Positions 1-8,800 of a stretch of DNA of 64,000 bases are shown here, in pieces; the stretch's first letter is position 1; each line of letters begins with the position of its first letter. This stretch comes from Hyphomicrobiales bacterium (GTDB lineage Bacteria; Pseudomonadota; Alphaproteobacteria; Rhizobiales; Beijerinckiaceae), in contig JAGWTA010000002.1 in the NCBI GenBank assembly GCA_028869185.1, positions 124,001-188,000 of the forward strand, written 5' to 3'. Both the position numbers and the translations under genes were made by a program. Under the pieces are notes generated by a model. The model did not search any database. It was not told the DNA's origin and was given only the letters and a program-made list of their open reading frames with translations.

Positions 1-1076
1 TGTTTTACCGCGAAGTCGGACAATTCAAGACCAATTACGCAGCCGATCAGGCGATCTTTCCCATTCGGCAGGATCGCATCGGCCTTGCGCTGATCCTGCT
101 CGTCGCCTTCATCGTCATTCCGCTATTCGGCGGCGAGTTTCTGATCGCCTCCGTGATGATCCCCTTTCTGGTGCTGGCGCTCGCCGCCATCGGCCTCAAC
201 ATCCTTGTCGGCTACACCGGCCTGATCTCGCTCGGCGCAGCCGCGTTCATGGGCGTCGGCGCCTACGCCTGTTACAAGCTCTCGACGATTTTCCCCGAAG
301 TGAACATCGTCGTCTGGATTGTCGCGTCCGGATTTGTATCGGCGGCCGTCGGCGTGCTTTTTGGCCTGCCCAGCCTGCGCATCAAGGGCTTTTACCTCGC
401 CATTGCGACGCTCGCCGCGCAATTCTTCTTGCAATGGTGTTTTCAGCGCGTGCCCTGGCTCTACAATTACAACACGTCCGGCGCCATCGAAGTGCCGACC
501 CATACGCTGTTCGGCGTGCCTGTCACGGGCGCCTCTGCGACGCCCGTGACGCGTTATTACGTCGTCCTGACGATTGTCGTGGGCATGACGTGGGTCGCCG
601 CCAATCTCGTTCACGGACGCATAGGCCGCAACTGGATGGCGGTGCGCGACATGGACATCGCCGCGCAGCTGATGGGCATCCGCCTGCTGCCTGCAAAGCT
701 TCTGGCTTTCGCTGTATCGTCCTTCTATGTCGGGGTCGCCGGCGCGCTGATGGTCTTCATGTGGCTCGGCGCCGCCGAACCGGAAGCCTTCAACATCAAT
801 CAGTCCTTCATTCTGCTGTTCATGGTCATCATCGGAGGCCTTGGCAGTCTGATCGGTTCCTTTTTGGGCGCCGCGCTCATCCATATCCTGCCGATCATCG
901 TGCGCATGGTTCCCGACGCGCTCGGCATACCCATCGGCGCAGCGACGGTCGAACATCTGACTTTCATCATCACCGGCGCGATGATTATCTTCTTTCTCGT
1001 CGTCGAGCCGCATGGACTGGCGCGGCTCTGGGCGATCGCCAAGCAGAAGCTGCGCGTCTGGCCGTTTCCATACTGA
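1..1076 (+). CDS. livM: Branched-chain amino acid-type ABC transporter permease LivM (5' end cut by window)
   Basis: Inner-membrane permease of a LIV-type (HAAT) importer. The reading frame is open from base 3; bases 1-2 are TG followed by TTT TAC CGC, so the ATG very probably starts one base before the window, giving about 358 residues, normal for LivM. The N-terminus (FYREVGQFKTNYAADQA) is typical of the family. Many hydrophobic segments follow, with the permease signature region GRIGRNWMAVRDMDIAAQLMG and the GGLGSLIGSFLGA segment near the C-terminus. It sits 24 bases before the substrate-binding protein in an evident operon; livH and livG would lie upstream, outside the window. The substrate need not be an amino acid, because this family also takes up amides, urea and aromatic acids. 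Confidence 0.95.
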   Translation, partial: FYREVGQFKTNYAADQAIFPIRQDRIGLALILLVAFIVIPLFGGEFLIASVMIPFLVLALAAIGLNILVGYTGLISLGAAAFMGVGAYACYKLSTIFPEVNIVVWIVASGFVSAAVGVLFGLPSLRIKGFYLAIATLAAQFFLQWCFQRVPWLYNYNTSGAIEVPTHTLFGVPVTGASATPVTRYYVVLTIVVGMTWVAANLVHGRIGRNWMAVRDMDIAAQLMGIRLLPAKLLAFAVSSFYVGVAGALMVFMWLGAAEPEAFNINQSFILLFMVIIGGLGSLIGSFLGAALIHILPIIVRMVPDALGIPIGAATVEHLTFIITGAMIIFFLVVEPHGLARLWAIAKQKLRVWPFPY

Positions 1077-1100
1077 AGCATTCAAGTGGGAGGAAAAACA

Positions 1101-2414
1101 ATGCTACGTAAAACCCTGTTCGCCATGCTGGCGACGACGACGCTGGCGGCGCCCGCGGCGGTCCGGGCCGAAGATTCGATCTTCGTGCCGCTGTTCACCT
1201 ATCGCACCGGCGCCTTCGGCGGCTCGGGCACGCCGATCGCCGACGGCATGCACGATTACCTCTCGATGCTGAACGAGCGCGACGGTGGCATCGGCGGCGT
1301 CAAGCTCGCAATCGAGGAATGCGAGACGGGCTACGACACCAAGAAGGGGCTCGAATGCTACGAAGCGGTGAAGCCGAAGGGCCCGGTCGTAGTGAACCCC
1401 TGGTCGACCGGCATCACGCTTTCGCTGATCCCGAAAGCGGCTGTCGATAAAATCCCGATCCTGTCGATGGCCTACGGCCTCTCGGCTTCCGCGCAGGGCG
1501 ACACGTTTCCCTGGGTCTTCAATCCGCCGGACACCTACTGGGACGGCATGTCGATGATCCTGAAATACATCGGCGCGCAGGCGGGCGGTCTCGACAAGCT
1601 CAAGGGCAAGAAGATCGGCTACATCTATCTCGACGCGGGCTTCGGCAAGGAACCGCTGCCCTTCCTCGACCAGCTCGCCAAGGATTACGGTTTCGAGACG
1701 AAACTTTATCCCGTCGCCGCTGCTGAAATGCAGAACCAGTCGGCGCAATGGCTTAATGTGCGTCGCGACCGGCCCGATTACATGATCATGTATGGGTGGG
1801 GCGCGCTGCAGCCGACCGCGATCAAGGAAGCCGTCAAGATCGGCTACCCGATGGAGAAGTTCATTTCCATCTGGTGGCCGAGCGAGGCCGACGCCAAGGG
1901 CGCCGGCGAAGGCGCGGTGGGCTTCAAGACGCTTAACTGGCACGCCGCCAACGCGGACTTCCCGGTCATCAAGGACATCCAGAAGCTCGTCGTCGAAAAG
2001 GGCAAGAGCCAGTCGCCCAAGGAAGCTGTCGGCACGGTGCTTTATAACCGCGGCGTCTATAATTCGATGCTGATCGCCGAAGCCATCCGCAACGCGCAGA
2101 AGCTGACGGGCAAGAAAGCCGTCAACGGCGAGGACGTGCGCCGCGGTTTCGAGACGATGAACGTCGACGCGGCCCGGCTGAAAGAGCTCGGCATGGACGG
2201 CTTTACGGGTGCGTTCAAGCTCACCTGCGCCGACCACAACGGCCACCGCCCGACCTTCGTGCAGCGGTTTGACGGAACGAAATACGTCAAGGTTTCGGAC
2301 TGGATCGAGCCGATGACCGACAAGGTCATGCCGCTGCTTGAGGCCGACGCGAAGGCCTATGCCGAAAAGAACGCCGGCTGGCCGAAGCGCACCGAAGCCT
2401 GCGACGCGAAATAG
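1101..2414 (+). CDS. ABC transporter periplasmic substrate-binding protein (LivK-type)
   Basis: Periplasmic ligand-binding component of the importer started by livM. The ATG at 1101 is chosen over the in-frame GTG at 1086 because GGGAGGA (1088-1094) sits at ideal spacing before it and the protein then opens directly with a Sec signal peptide (MLRKTLFAMLATTT..., cleavage after about residue 23, VRA). The mature part has the periplasmic-binding type-1 fold of the Leu/Ile/Val receptor family, 437 residues in all, a little longer than classical LivK (about 370). The family is certain. The ligand is not: the CoA ligase two genes downstream suggests an organic acid, but that is inference. Confidence 0.93.
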   Translation: MLRKTLFAMLATTTLAAPAAVRAEDSIFVPLFTYRTGAFGGSGTPIADGMHDYLSMLNERDGGIGGVKLAIEECETGYDTKKGLECYEAVKPKGPVVVNPWSTGITLSLIPKAAVDKIPILSMAYGLSASAQGDTFPWVFNPPDTYWDGMSMILKYIGAQAGGLDKLKGKKIGYIYLDAGFGKEPLPFLDQLAKDYGFETKLYPVAAAEMQNQSAQWLNVRRDRPDYMIMYGWGALQPTAIKEAVKIGYPMEKFISIWWPSEADAKGAGEGAVGFKTLNWHAANADFPVIKDIQKLVVEKGKSQSPKEAVGTVLYNRGVYNSMLIAEAIRNAQKLTGKKAVNGEDVRRGFETMNVDAARLKELGMDGFTGAFKLTCADHNGHRPTFVQRFDGTKYVKVSDWIEPMTDKVMPLLEADAKAYAEKNAGWPKRTEACDAK

Positions 2415-2502
2415 CAACCAATGCCGCAGCGCGCGCCTCGACCGGGCGCGCGCTGCAATGCGCCGAATTGAAGTGCGACACGCGCGCACCCACGGAGTTG
2501 TC

Positions 2503-3339
2503 ATGACCCAAGCCGCCGCAACGCCCGCCACAGCCCGCGATGCGATCCTCACGGTCAACAATATCGAGGTGATCTACAATCACGTCATTCTGGTCCTCAA
2601 GGGCGTGTCGCTCACGGTGCCGCAGGGCGGGATCGTCGCGCTGCTGGGCGCCAATGGCGCGGGCAAGACGACGACGCTGAAGGCGATTTCCAATCTCATT
2701 CGCGCTGAACGTGGCGAGGTGACCAAAGGCTCCATCGAATTTTCCGGCGAGCGGGTCGACAGGCTGCGCCCTGACGATCTGGTGCGGCGCGGCTGCATCC
2801 AGGTGATGGAAGGGCGCCATTGTTTTGGGCATCTGACCATCGAGGAAAATCTGATGACCGGCGCCTTCACACGGCGCGATGGTCGCAAGGCCGTGGCCAG
2901 CGATCTGGAGCAGGTTTACGCATTTTTTCCCCGTCTCAAGCAACGCCGCGCCTCGCTTGCAGGCTACACATCGGGCGGCGAGCAACAGATGTGCGCCATC
3001 GGCCGCGCGATGATGTCGCGCCCGCGCATGATCCTGCTCGACGAGCCCTCGATGGGTCTGGCGCCGCAAGTGGTTGAGGAAATTTTCGAAATCGTGCGCA
3101 ATCTCAACACGACAAGCAACGTGTCCTTCCTGCTCGCGGAGCAGAACACGAATATTGCGTTGCGATATGCGCATTACGGCTACATTCTCGAAAGCGGGCG
3201 CATCGTGCTCGACGGCGAAGCGGCGGCGCTGCGCGAGAATCAAGACGTTAAAGAATTTTACCTTGGCGTCTCCGGCGCCGAACGGAAAAGTTTCCGCGAA
3301 GTCAAACATTATAAGCGCCGCAAACGTTGGCTTGCCTGA
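2503..3339 (+). CDS. livF: ABC transporter ATP-binding protein LivF
   Basis: Cytoplasmic ATPase that energises the importer. ATG 2503 follows GGAG at 2494. Walker A GANGAGKTT lies at about residues 48-56, the signature SGGEQQM near 158 and Walker B MILLDEPS near 176-183. The GGEQQ signature and the absence of the extra LivG segments mark it as LivF rather than LivG. At 278 residues it carries a basic C-terminal tail (about 30 residues, ending KHYKRRKRWLA) that ordinary 235-240-residue LivF proteins lack. It is 88 bases behind the binding-protein gene and 66 before the CoA ligase gene, consistent with one operon. Confidence 0.93.
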   Translation: MTQAAATPATARDAILTVNNIEVIYNHVILVLKGVSLTVPQGGIVALLGANGAGKTTTLKAISNLIRAERGEVTKGSIEFSGERVDRLRPDDLVRRGCIQVMEGRHCFGHLTIEENLMTGAFTRRDGRKAVASDLEQVYAFFPRLKQRRASLAGYTSGGEQQMCAIGRAMMSRPRMILLDEPSMGLAPQVVEEIFEIVRNLNTTSNVSFLLAEQNTNIALRYAHYGYILESGRIVLDGEAAALRENQDVKEFYLGVSGAERKSFREVKHYKRRKRWLA

Positions 3340-3405
3340 AGTAAATGCGTTGACGCTACGCTGACGACATGCCAATCAACGCGCTCCAATTCTGCGGTTT
3401 TCGGC

Positions 3406-4632
3406 ATGAACCAGTTCTATGATCGTTATGAGTCCCGCGCGCCCAAGGCGCGTGAAACCGTTTTGTTTCGCGATCTGCGCGCCATTCTGAAAATCGCCAA
3501 GAACCGTGCGCCTGCGTTGCGCAAGCAGCTCAAGGGCGTCGATCTCGACGCCATCACGGACCGCAAGGCGCTCGCGCTCATTCCGCTCGTGCGCAAATCC
3601 GAACTGGCCCAGATGCAGGCCGAGACGCCGCCATTCGGCGGGCTGTCCGCCGTGCGCGCGCAAAATCTGAAGCGCCTGCTCGTTTCGCCTGGCCCTCTGT
3701 TCGAACCCGAAGGCGTGTCGAAAGACTGGTGGGGCGCAGCGCGCGCCTTTCACGCCGCCGGCATCGGCAAGGGTCAGATTGTCATCAATTGCTTTTCCTA
3801 TCATCTGACGCCGGGCGGCCACATCATGGAAAGCGGCGCACATGCGCTGGGCTGCGCCGTCATTCCCGCCGGCGTCGGCAACACCGAGCAGCAGATCGAC
3901 GCGATCCATTATCTCAAGCCCGACGCCTATTGCGGCACCCCCGATTTTTTGAAGGTCCTGCTCGACAAGGCGGTCGAGCTTGGCCGCGACGCAAGCTCGA
4001 TCAAGCGCGCGCTTGTGTCCGGCGCAGCGCTCCCCGCGAGCCTGCGCGCTGAACTTGAAAAGCGCGGCGTTGCGGTCCGCCAGTGCTATGCGACGGCGGA
4101 CCTCGGCGTCATCGCCTACGAGAGCGCGGGCGAGGGCATGATCGTCAACGAAGGCGTCATTCTCGAAATCGTCAAACCCGGCACGGGCGAACCGGTCGCG
4201 GCGGGCGAAGTCGGCGAGATCGTCGTCACTCGGCTCAATTCGGATTATCCGCTGTTGCGTTTCGCCACAGGCGATCTTTCCGCCGTCATCAAGGGCGCAT
4301 CGCCCTGCGGGCGCACCAACATGCGCATCAAGGGCTGGCTCGGCCGCGCCGATCAGACGACCAAGATCAAGGGCATGTTTGTCCATCCCGCCCAGGTCGC
4401 CGAAATCGGCAAGCGTCACCCAGATCTCGGGCGCCTTCGCCTCGTCGTCACGCGCAACGGCGAGCAGGACGTCATGACGCTGCGCGCCGAACGCAAGGGC
4501 GCAAAGCCCGACGAGACGGTCGCCGAAACGCTGCAGGCGCTGACCAAGCTGCGCGGCAAGGTCGAATTCTACGAGAAGGGCGCCTTGCCCAACGACGGCA
4601 AGATCATCGCCGACGAACGGCCGGTGGGATGA
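3406..4632 (+). CDS. Phenylacetate-CoA ligase-like AMP-dependent synthetase
   Basis: ANL-superfamily enzyme of the PaaK type, which activates a carboxylic acid to its acyl-CoA with ATP. It is 408 residues. The adenylate-binding motif is QCYATADLG (about residue 226), and the C-terminal subdomain is AMP-binding_C_2, with the acyl-adenylation lysine in NDGKIIADER near the end. The usual TSGTTG-like phosphate loop is weakly conserved (LVSPGPLFEPEGVSKD, about residues 90-106). The position behind a LIV-type importer suggests that it traps the imported acid as a CoA ester. The final TGA overlaps the thiD start (ATGA). The substrate is unknown; phenylacetate is only the family name. Confidence 0.85.
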   Translation: MNQFYDRYESRAPKARETVLFRDLRAILKIAKNRAPALRKQLKGVDLDAITDRKALALIPLVRKSELAQMQAETPPFGGLSAVRAQNLKRLLVSPGPLFEPEGVSKDWWGAARAFHAAGIGKGQIVINCFSYHLTPGGHIMESGAHALGCAVIPAGVGNTEQQIDAIHYLKPDAYCGTPDFLKVLLDKAVELGRDASSIKRALVSGAALPASLRAELEKRGVAVRQCYATADLGVIAYESAGEGMIVNEGVILEIVKPGTGEPVAAGEVGEIVVTRLNSDYPLLRFATGDLSAVIKGASPCGRTNMRIKGWLGRADQTTKIKGMFVHPAQVAEIGKRHPDLGRLRLVVTRNGEQDVMTLRAERKGAKPDETVAETLQALTKLRGKVEFYEKGALPNDGKIIADERPVG

Positions 4633-5435
4633 AGGGGCGCGTCGCCAACGCGCTCTCGATAGCCGGCTCCGATCCATCCGGCGGCGCCGGCGTGCAAGCC
4701 GATCTGAAAACTTTCGGCGCTCTTGGCTGTTACGGCATGGCCGCGATCACGGCGCTCACCGCGCAGAACACGCGCGGCGTCACAGCCATTCACACGCCCC
4801 CGCCCGAATTCGTTCTGGCGGAAGTCGACGCCGTATTCGCCGATGTGCGCGTCGACGCCGTTAAGGTCGGCATGCTGGGCAACGCCGCGATCGCGACCGG
4901 CCTTGCAGCACGCCTCGCGCGGCGCTCCGGCATCCCCATCGTGCTCGATCCGGTTCTCGTCGCCACCAGCGGCGATGCGCTCGCCGAAGAAGGCGTCGTG
5001 GAGGCGATCCTCGCCGAGCTCATGCCGCTCGCAACGATCATCACCCCCAATATCGATGAGACGGCGCGGCTGACGGGCGACGCGCCGCCCCGCACGATAG
5101 ACGAAATGTGCCGCGCCGGCGTGACGCTGCTTGCCAAAGGCGCCAAGGCGGCGCTGGTGAAAGGCGGCCATCTGTCCGGCGAGACATCCGCCGACGTTCT
5201 GCTCGCCAACGATGCAGTGCATATTTTCGAAAGCCCGCGCATCGCCACGCGCAACACGCATGGCACGGGCTGCACATTGTCCAGCGCCATCGCCGCTTTT
5301 CTGGCGCAGGGCTTTTCGCTGGAAGAAGCCGTGCGCCGCGCCAAGGATTATGTCACCGAAGCGCTGCGCGGGTCAGACCGGCTCGACGTCGGCGCCGGTC
5401 ACGGCCCGCTCAATCATTTCGCGCGCTATCTCTGA
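4629..5435 (+). CDS. thiD: Hydroxymethylpyrimidine/phosphomethylpyrimidine kinase ThiD
   Basis: Ribokinase-family enzyme that phosphorylates HMP and HMP-P to HMP-PP for thiamine synthesis. It begins at ATG 4629, inside the stop of the ligase gene (ATGA), which fits the conserved N-terminus ALSIAGSDPSGGAGVQADLK. The protein is 268 residues, the normal length. The C-terminal anion-hole/catalytic motif NTHGTGCTLSSAIAA holds the catalytic Cys and Gly residues. The partner thiC is 43 kb away under its own TPP riboswitch, so thiD is not under that switch here and seems to share the importer operon. The gene ends 5 bases before the convergent acetoacetate decarboxylase gene. Confidence 0.95.
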   Translation: MKGRVANALSIAGSDPSGGAGVQADLKTFGALGCYGMAAITALTAQNTRGVTAIHTPPPEFVLAEVDAVFADVRVDAVKVGMLGNAAIATGLAARLARRSGIPIVLDPVLVATSGDALAEEGVVEAILAELMPLATIITPNIDETARLTGDAPPRTIDEMCRAGVTLLAKGAKAALVKGGHLSGETSADVLLANDAVHIFESPRIATRNTHGTGCTLSSAIAAFLAQGFSLEEAVRRAKDYVTEALRGSDRLDVGAGHGPLNHFARYL

Positions 5436-5440
5436 CGGCG

Positions 5441-6178
5441 CTAGGCCAGATAATCGAATTCGACCGAACCGAGCCCTAGCGTGATATCCGCCTTGAAATG
5501 CAGGGCGGACACGACTTCGCGCACCGGCAGGCTCGCCACATCGCAAATGATGTGATTGTAGAGGTCGAGCGCGGCCGGGCTCGACCACGCGCCCTTCATG
5601 TGAATGTCTTCAAGACCGTAGCGCACGAGCTCGCAAACGCGCGGGCTGCCGTCGACATGCGGGATGATCTTGATGAGAAAATTCGGAATCGACAGCGCCG
5701 GAACGAGCGATTGCGCATCGAGTATCTTGTGCTTGTAGCCCATTGTCGCGAGCGCGCAGAGCGCGGAGCCGTAATGCAGCGTGCACGTGATCACATCGCT
5801 TTCATGCGTGATCTTCGGAGAGGCGAGCTTTTTGGGAAAACCCCAGATCTCGCGCCCGCCCGCGATCGGCGCCTCGTCGTCGAGATACATGGAATGTGTG
5901 TAATTGCCCGGCTTGCCCTTGTATTTGACCGGAATGACCTGCCCGGATTCGGTGTAATCTCCAAAGCCCGTCGAGTCCGGCATGCGAATGAATTCGTATT
6001 TGACCAGCGGTTCGTCCACCTCGAGCGGCTCGGGCACGACAGCGCGCAACGCCTCGATATCGGTGCGATAGGTGATGATGATGTATTCGCGATCATAGAA
6101 GCGATACGGCCCGCGCGGATAGGCCGGATTGGTCAGCGGCATCGCGAAAGCATTTTTGCGCACATCTGCAATCTTCAT
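5441..6178 (-). CDS. adc: Acetoacetate decarboxylase
   Basis: Decarboxylates acetoacetate to acetone and CO2 through a Schiff base. It is 245 residues, the normal size. The start at 6178 is fixed by AAAGGAGA eight bases upstream and by the conserved opening [15 protein letters not shown]. The Schiff-base lysine lies in EIWGFPKK (residues 110-117, K116 or K117), and the helper acid is in DYTESGQV (E77). The WD40 gene is 56 bases upstream on the same strand and may be cotranscribed. Physiological role is inferred: turnover of acetoacetate from polyhydroxybutyrate or ketone metabolism. The Adc superfamily also contains enzymes with other activities, but the motif match here is to true Adc. Confidence 0.93.
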   Translation of the reverse strand: MKIADVRKNAFAMPLTNPAYPRGPYRFYDREYIIITYRTDIEALRAVVPEPLEVDEPLVKYEFIRMPDSTGFGDYTESGQVIPVKYKGKPGNYTHSMYLDDEAPIAGGREIWGFPKKLASPKITHESDVITCTLHYGSALCALATMGYKHKILDAQSLVPALSIPNFLIKIIPHVDGSPRVCELVRYGLEDIHMKGAWSSPAALDLYNHIICDVASLPVREVVSALHFKADITLGLGSVEFDYLA

Positions 6179-6234
6179 AAATAATCTCCTTTGTGCGATC
6201 GGCGCGAAAAAGGCGACGCCAACCGCGGCAATCA

Positions 6235-7239
6235 TCACGGCAATTGCAACAATCCCGCGACGCCGTCCTTGGCGCCGAACAGCAGGCGTTTTCCCGGCGC
6301 ATCCCAGGCGAGCGCCGAAATGGCCTTGCCCTCCTTGGGGCCGCGGACGAAAATTTCGGCGCCGTCGAGGAGGCGGCACAGCATCAACCAGCCGTCTTCG
6401 TATCCGATGGCGGCGATCAGCGTCGTTGGGTGAAAGGCCACGCAGGACACGCGCTTGTCGCGCACGCCGCATTCGCGCGGCGCCTTGCCCATAGGCCCAT
6501 CCTTCGTCTGGAAGGGCCACACGATGCAGGCTTCCGCGCCCGAAGTCGCCAGCCAGTATCCATCATGCGACCAGGAGAGCGAGCGCGGCTTGGCCGGATA
6601 GCCGGACATGCGCATGTGTTTCTTGTCGGCCAGGCGCCAGCCATGCAGCATGTTTTCCTGCATCGACGTCACGAGGAATCGCCCGTCCGGCGAAACCGTC
6701 ACGTCGAGATGCGAGCCCTTCCATTCGAGAAACTCCGGCGCTGCGCCGGCATTGGGAAACCAGAGCGATGCGCCATTGTAATGGGCGGCCGCCACACGGT
6801 AGCCCTTGGGGAAAAATGCAAGGCCGCGCACGGAGGAAGGCGCGTCCCAATGCTTGATCGCGCCGGAGGCTTCGCGCGCCGCAACGCGCTTTCCTGCGCT
6901 CCACAGCGCGGCGCCATCGGCGCGCAACGCGAGCGCGTCGATCCATTTGCCCTTCTCGTCTCCAAATTGCGTGACGGCGCCGGAGGCGTCGGTCGCGACA
7001 ACCCGCCCGTCGTCGCCGCCTGTCAGCAGAACGCGCCCGTTCGCCGCGCTTGCGAGGATTGCAGCGTCCTCATGCGCCACGATGCGCCGCTCTTCGCCGA
7101 CATCGGCGAGCAGCACAACGCCATCCGCCAGCGCCAGCGCCGGCGTTCGCTGCAAAAAGGCGGCGCCGACGATTTCGGCTCCGGCTTCGATGGGGATGAC
7201 ATGGTCGGAAAGGGAGGTTGCGGACATGGTGTGCTGCAT
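6235..7239 (-). CDS. WD40 repeat protein
   Basis: A probable seven-bladed beta-propeller of about 334 residues made almost entirely of degenerate WD40 repeats; clear blade units include [25 protein letters not shown], and [17 protein letters not shown]. No signal peptide or membrane segment is seen, so it is probably a cytoplasmic scaffold. The ATG at 7239 is preferred because GAAGGG lies just before it; ATG 7227 is the alternative. It is divergent from the amine oxidase gene (63 bases between starts) and lies upstream of adc. WD40 proteins of this length are common in Rhizobiales, but no role is established and I infer none. Confidence 0.8.
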   Translation of the reverse strand: MQHTMSATSLSDHVIPIEAGAEIVGAAFLQRTPALALADGVVLLADVGEERRIVAHEDAAILASAANGRVLLTGGDDGRVVATDASGAVTQFGDEKGKWIDALALRADGAALWSAGKRVAAREASGAIKHWDAPSSVRGLAFFPKGYRVAAAHYNGASLWFPNAGAAPEFLEWKGSHLDVTVSPDGRFLVTSMQENMLHGWRLADKKHMRMSGYPAKPRSLSWSHDGYWLATSGAEACIVWPFQTKDGPMGKAPRECGVRDKRVSCVAFHPTTLIAAIGYEDGWLMLCRLLDGAEIFVRGPKEGKAISALAWDAPGKRLLFGAKDGVAGLLQLP

Positions 7240-7302
7240 ACACCCTTCGCCCGCGCGCGAACAGGACATAGCGCTGACACGCGATTATGCGATAGTGCGC
7301 GC

Positions 7303-8544
7303 ATGTCATTTCCCACCAGCGTCGATTTCGCGATTCTCGGCGCCGGCGCCGCCGGAATTGCCGCAGGCCGCAGCTTTGCCGCCGCGCGCCGCAGCTTTAT
7401 CATGCTGGAGGCGCGTTCGCGCATTGGCGGGCGCGCGCATACGGTGACTGGCCTTGCCCCGGTCCCACTCGATCTTGGCTGCGAATGGCTGCATTCGGCC
7501 GATCGCAACGTGTTGACGGGCCTTGCGCGCCGGATGGGCTTTGTCGTCGAGGAAACCCATCCACGCTGGGGCTCGCTCAGAATGTCGCATGTCGACGAGA
7601 AAGAGCGGCGCGCGTTCCGCAAGGCGGCCACCGCCTTTTGGGAAACCGTGGACGAGGCGGCCCAAAACGGTGCGGGCGATGCGCCCGCGGCCAATTGGCT
7701 GACGCCCGGCGGCCGCTGGAACCCGCTCATAGAAGCGATCAGCACCTATTCCAACGGCGCGCCGCTCGGCCGCGTATCGATCATAGACATGCATCGCTAC
7801 GACGACTCTTATGTGAACTGGAAAATCGCGGAAGGCTATGGCGCGCTGATCGCCGCCGCTGGCGCCGGTCTGCCGGTCGCTCTCGATTGCGCGGTGAGCG
7901 CAATCGACCATTCCGGCGCATTGCTGCGCATCGAAACCGAACGGGGAACCGTGCAGGCGAAAGGCTGTATCGTCACCGCGCCGACCAATATTCTGGCGCG
8001 CGGCGCCATTCGTTTCACGCCGCCGCTGCCGGACAAGATCGAGGCGGCGGCGAACCTGCCGCTCGGCATGGCGAACAAGATTTTCTTTCGGGTGGAAGGC
8101 CGCAGCGAATTGCCGAAAAGCGCGCATATGTTCGGCGCGCTCGATCGCATGGAGGCGTTGTCCTTCGATTTGCGCCCCGGCGGCAAACCGATTGTCGAAG
8201 GCTATGCCGGCGGCGATTTCGCCCGCGCTCTGGAACGCGACGGCGCCGCCGCTTTCGAGGCCGAGGCGCGCCGCCAGATCGCCGACCAATTCGGCGCGCA
8301 CGGCCTGCGCGGCTTGCGCGCGGTCATCACCACCGCATGGGATGGCGATCCTTTCGCGCGCGGCGCCTATTCGCATGCGCTGCCCGGCCATGCCGACGCC
8401 CGAGCCCGTCTTGCCGCCCCGGTGGGCGAGCGTCTGTTCTTTGCCGGCGAGGCGACGCACGCCTCGCGGTTTTCGACCTGCCACGGCGCCTGGGAGAGCG
8501 GGGCGTCGGCGGCCGCTGCCGCCCTGGCCGCTGTAGCGGCTTGA
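7303..8544 (+). CDS. FAD-dependent amine oxidase family protein
   Basis: Flavoprotein of the monoamine-oxidase/polyamine-oxidase superfamily, 413 residues. It has the N-terminal dinucleotide fold GAGAAG (residues 13-18), an acidic ribose-binding residue in LEAR, and the GGRAHT motif that follows in this superfamily. The C-terminal flavin motif is FFAGEATHASRFSTCHGAWESG. No signal peptide is present. Substrate is unknown; polyamines or other primary or secondary amines are possible from family membership alone. The stop codon (8542-8544) is embedded in the -35 element proposed for the zinc operon that follows. Confidence 0.88.
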   Translation: MSFPTSVDFAILGAGAAGIAAGRSFAAARRSFIMLEARSRIGGRAHTVTGLAPVPLDLGCEWLHSADRNVLTGLARRMGFVVEETHPRWGSLRMSHVDEKERRAFRKAATAFWETVDEAAQNGAGDAPAANWLTPGGRWNPLIEAISTYSNGAPLGRVSIIDMHRYDDSYVNWKIAEGYGALIAAAGAGLPVALDCAVSAIDHSGALLRIETERGTVQAKGCIVTAPTNILARGAIRFTPPLPDKIEAAANLPLGMANKIFFRVEGRSELPKSAHMFGALDRMEALSFDLRPGGKPIVEGYAGGDFARALERDGAAAFEAEARRQIADQFGAHGLRGLRAVITTAWDGDPFARGAYSHALPGHADARARLAAPVGERLFFAGEATHASRFSTCHGAWESGASAAAAALAAVAA

Positions 8545-8575
8545 ACGGCGACAGATGTAACATTATAACACCTCC
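8541..8575 (+). promoter_or_regulatory. Promoter with Zur-like operator for the zinc operon; probable leaderless transcript
   Basis: A sigma70-type pair is visible: TTGAAC at 8541-8546, a 17-base spacer, and TATAAC at 8564-8569. A start site 6-7 bases further falls on the A of the ATG at 8576, and there is no Shine-Dalgarno sequence before that ATG (the bases are ACACCTCC). The -10 is covered by an imperfect palindrome TGTAACATTATAACA (8556-8570), which resembles Zur boxes of alphaproteobacteria. Repressor binding there would block the polymerase. The elements are seen in the sequence; Zur binding and leaderless initiation are inferred. Confidence 0.7.
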
Positions 8576-8800
8576 ATGAGCGAAGCCGCCCCCCTGCGCG
8601 CCGACCATGGCCACGAGCATGGCCAAGCCCCATCCCACACCCACAGTCACGCCCATTCTCACGCGCCGGCGCAGGTCCGGCGCGCTAATTTGCCCTATCG
8701 CTTCTCGCTGCTGCGCCTGTCGGCTGCGGCGCGGCTGGCGGGCGCCGGGCTTCTGTCCGCGTTGATCTGGGCGTTGGCTTTCTGGGCGATGCGCCCATGA
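8576..8800 (+). CDS. His-rich single-span small protein leading the zinc operon
   Basis: A 74-residue protein not assigned to a named family. Residues 11-29 hold eight histidines in alternating HGHEHG and HTHSHAHSH runs, suited to binding several Zn2+ ions. Residues about 50-72 form one hydrophobic helix ending in WAMRP. With no cleavable signal, it would be anchored in the inner membrane by its C-terminal helix; which side the His tail faces cannot be told (the RR/R-rich stretch before the helix favours cytoplasm). It starts the znu operon and overlaps znuC by ATGA. Inferred role: zinc buffer or hand-over site for the importer. Confidence 0.75.
   Translation: MSEAAPLRADHGHEHGQAPSHTHSHAHSHAPAQVRRANLPYRFSLLRLSAAARLAGAGLLSALIWALAFWAMRP

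Noticed and set aside
1104-2561. A 485-codon minus-strand frame over the substrate-binding gene
   Set aside because: Shadow of the plus-strand gene; composition is Arg-rich and no domain is visible.
5441-6178. Acetoacetate decarboxylase as part of a solvent (acetone) operon
   Set aside because: No CoA transferase or thiolase gene is adjacent; neighbours are a WD40 protein and thiD.
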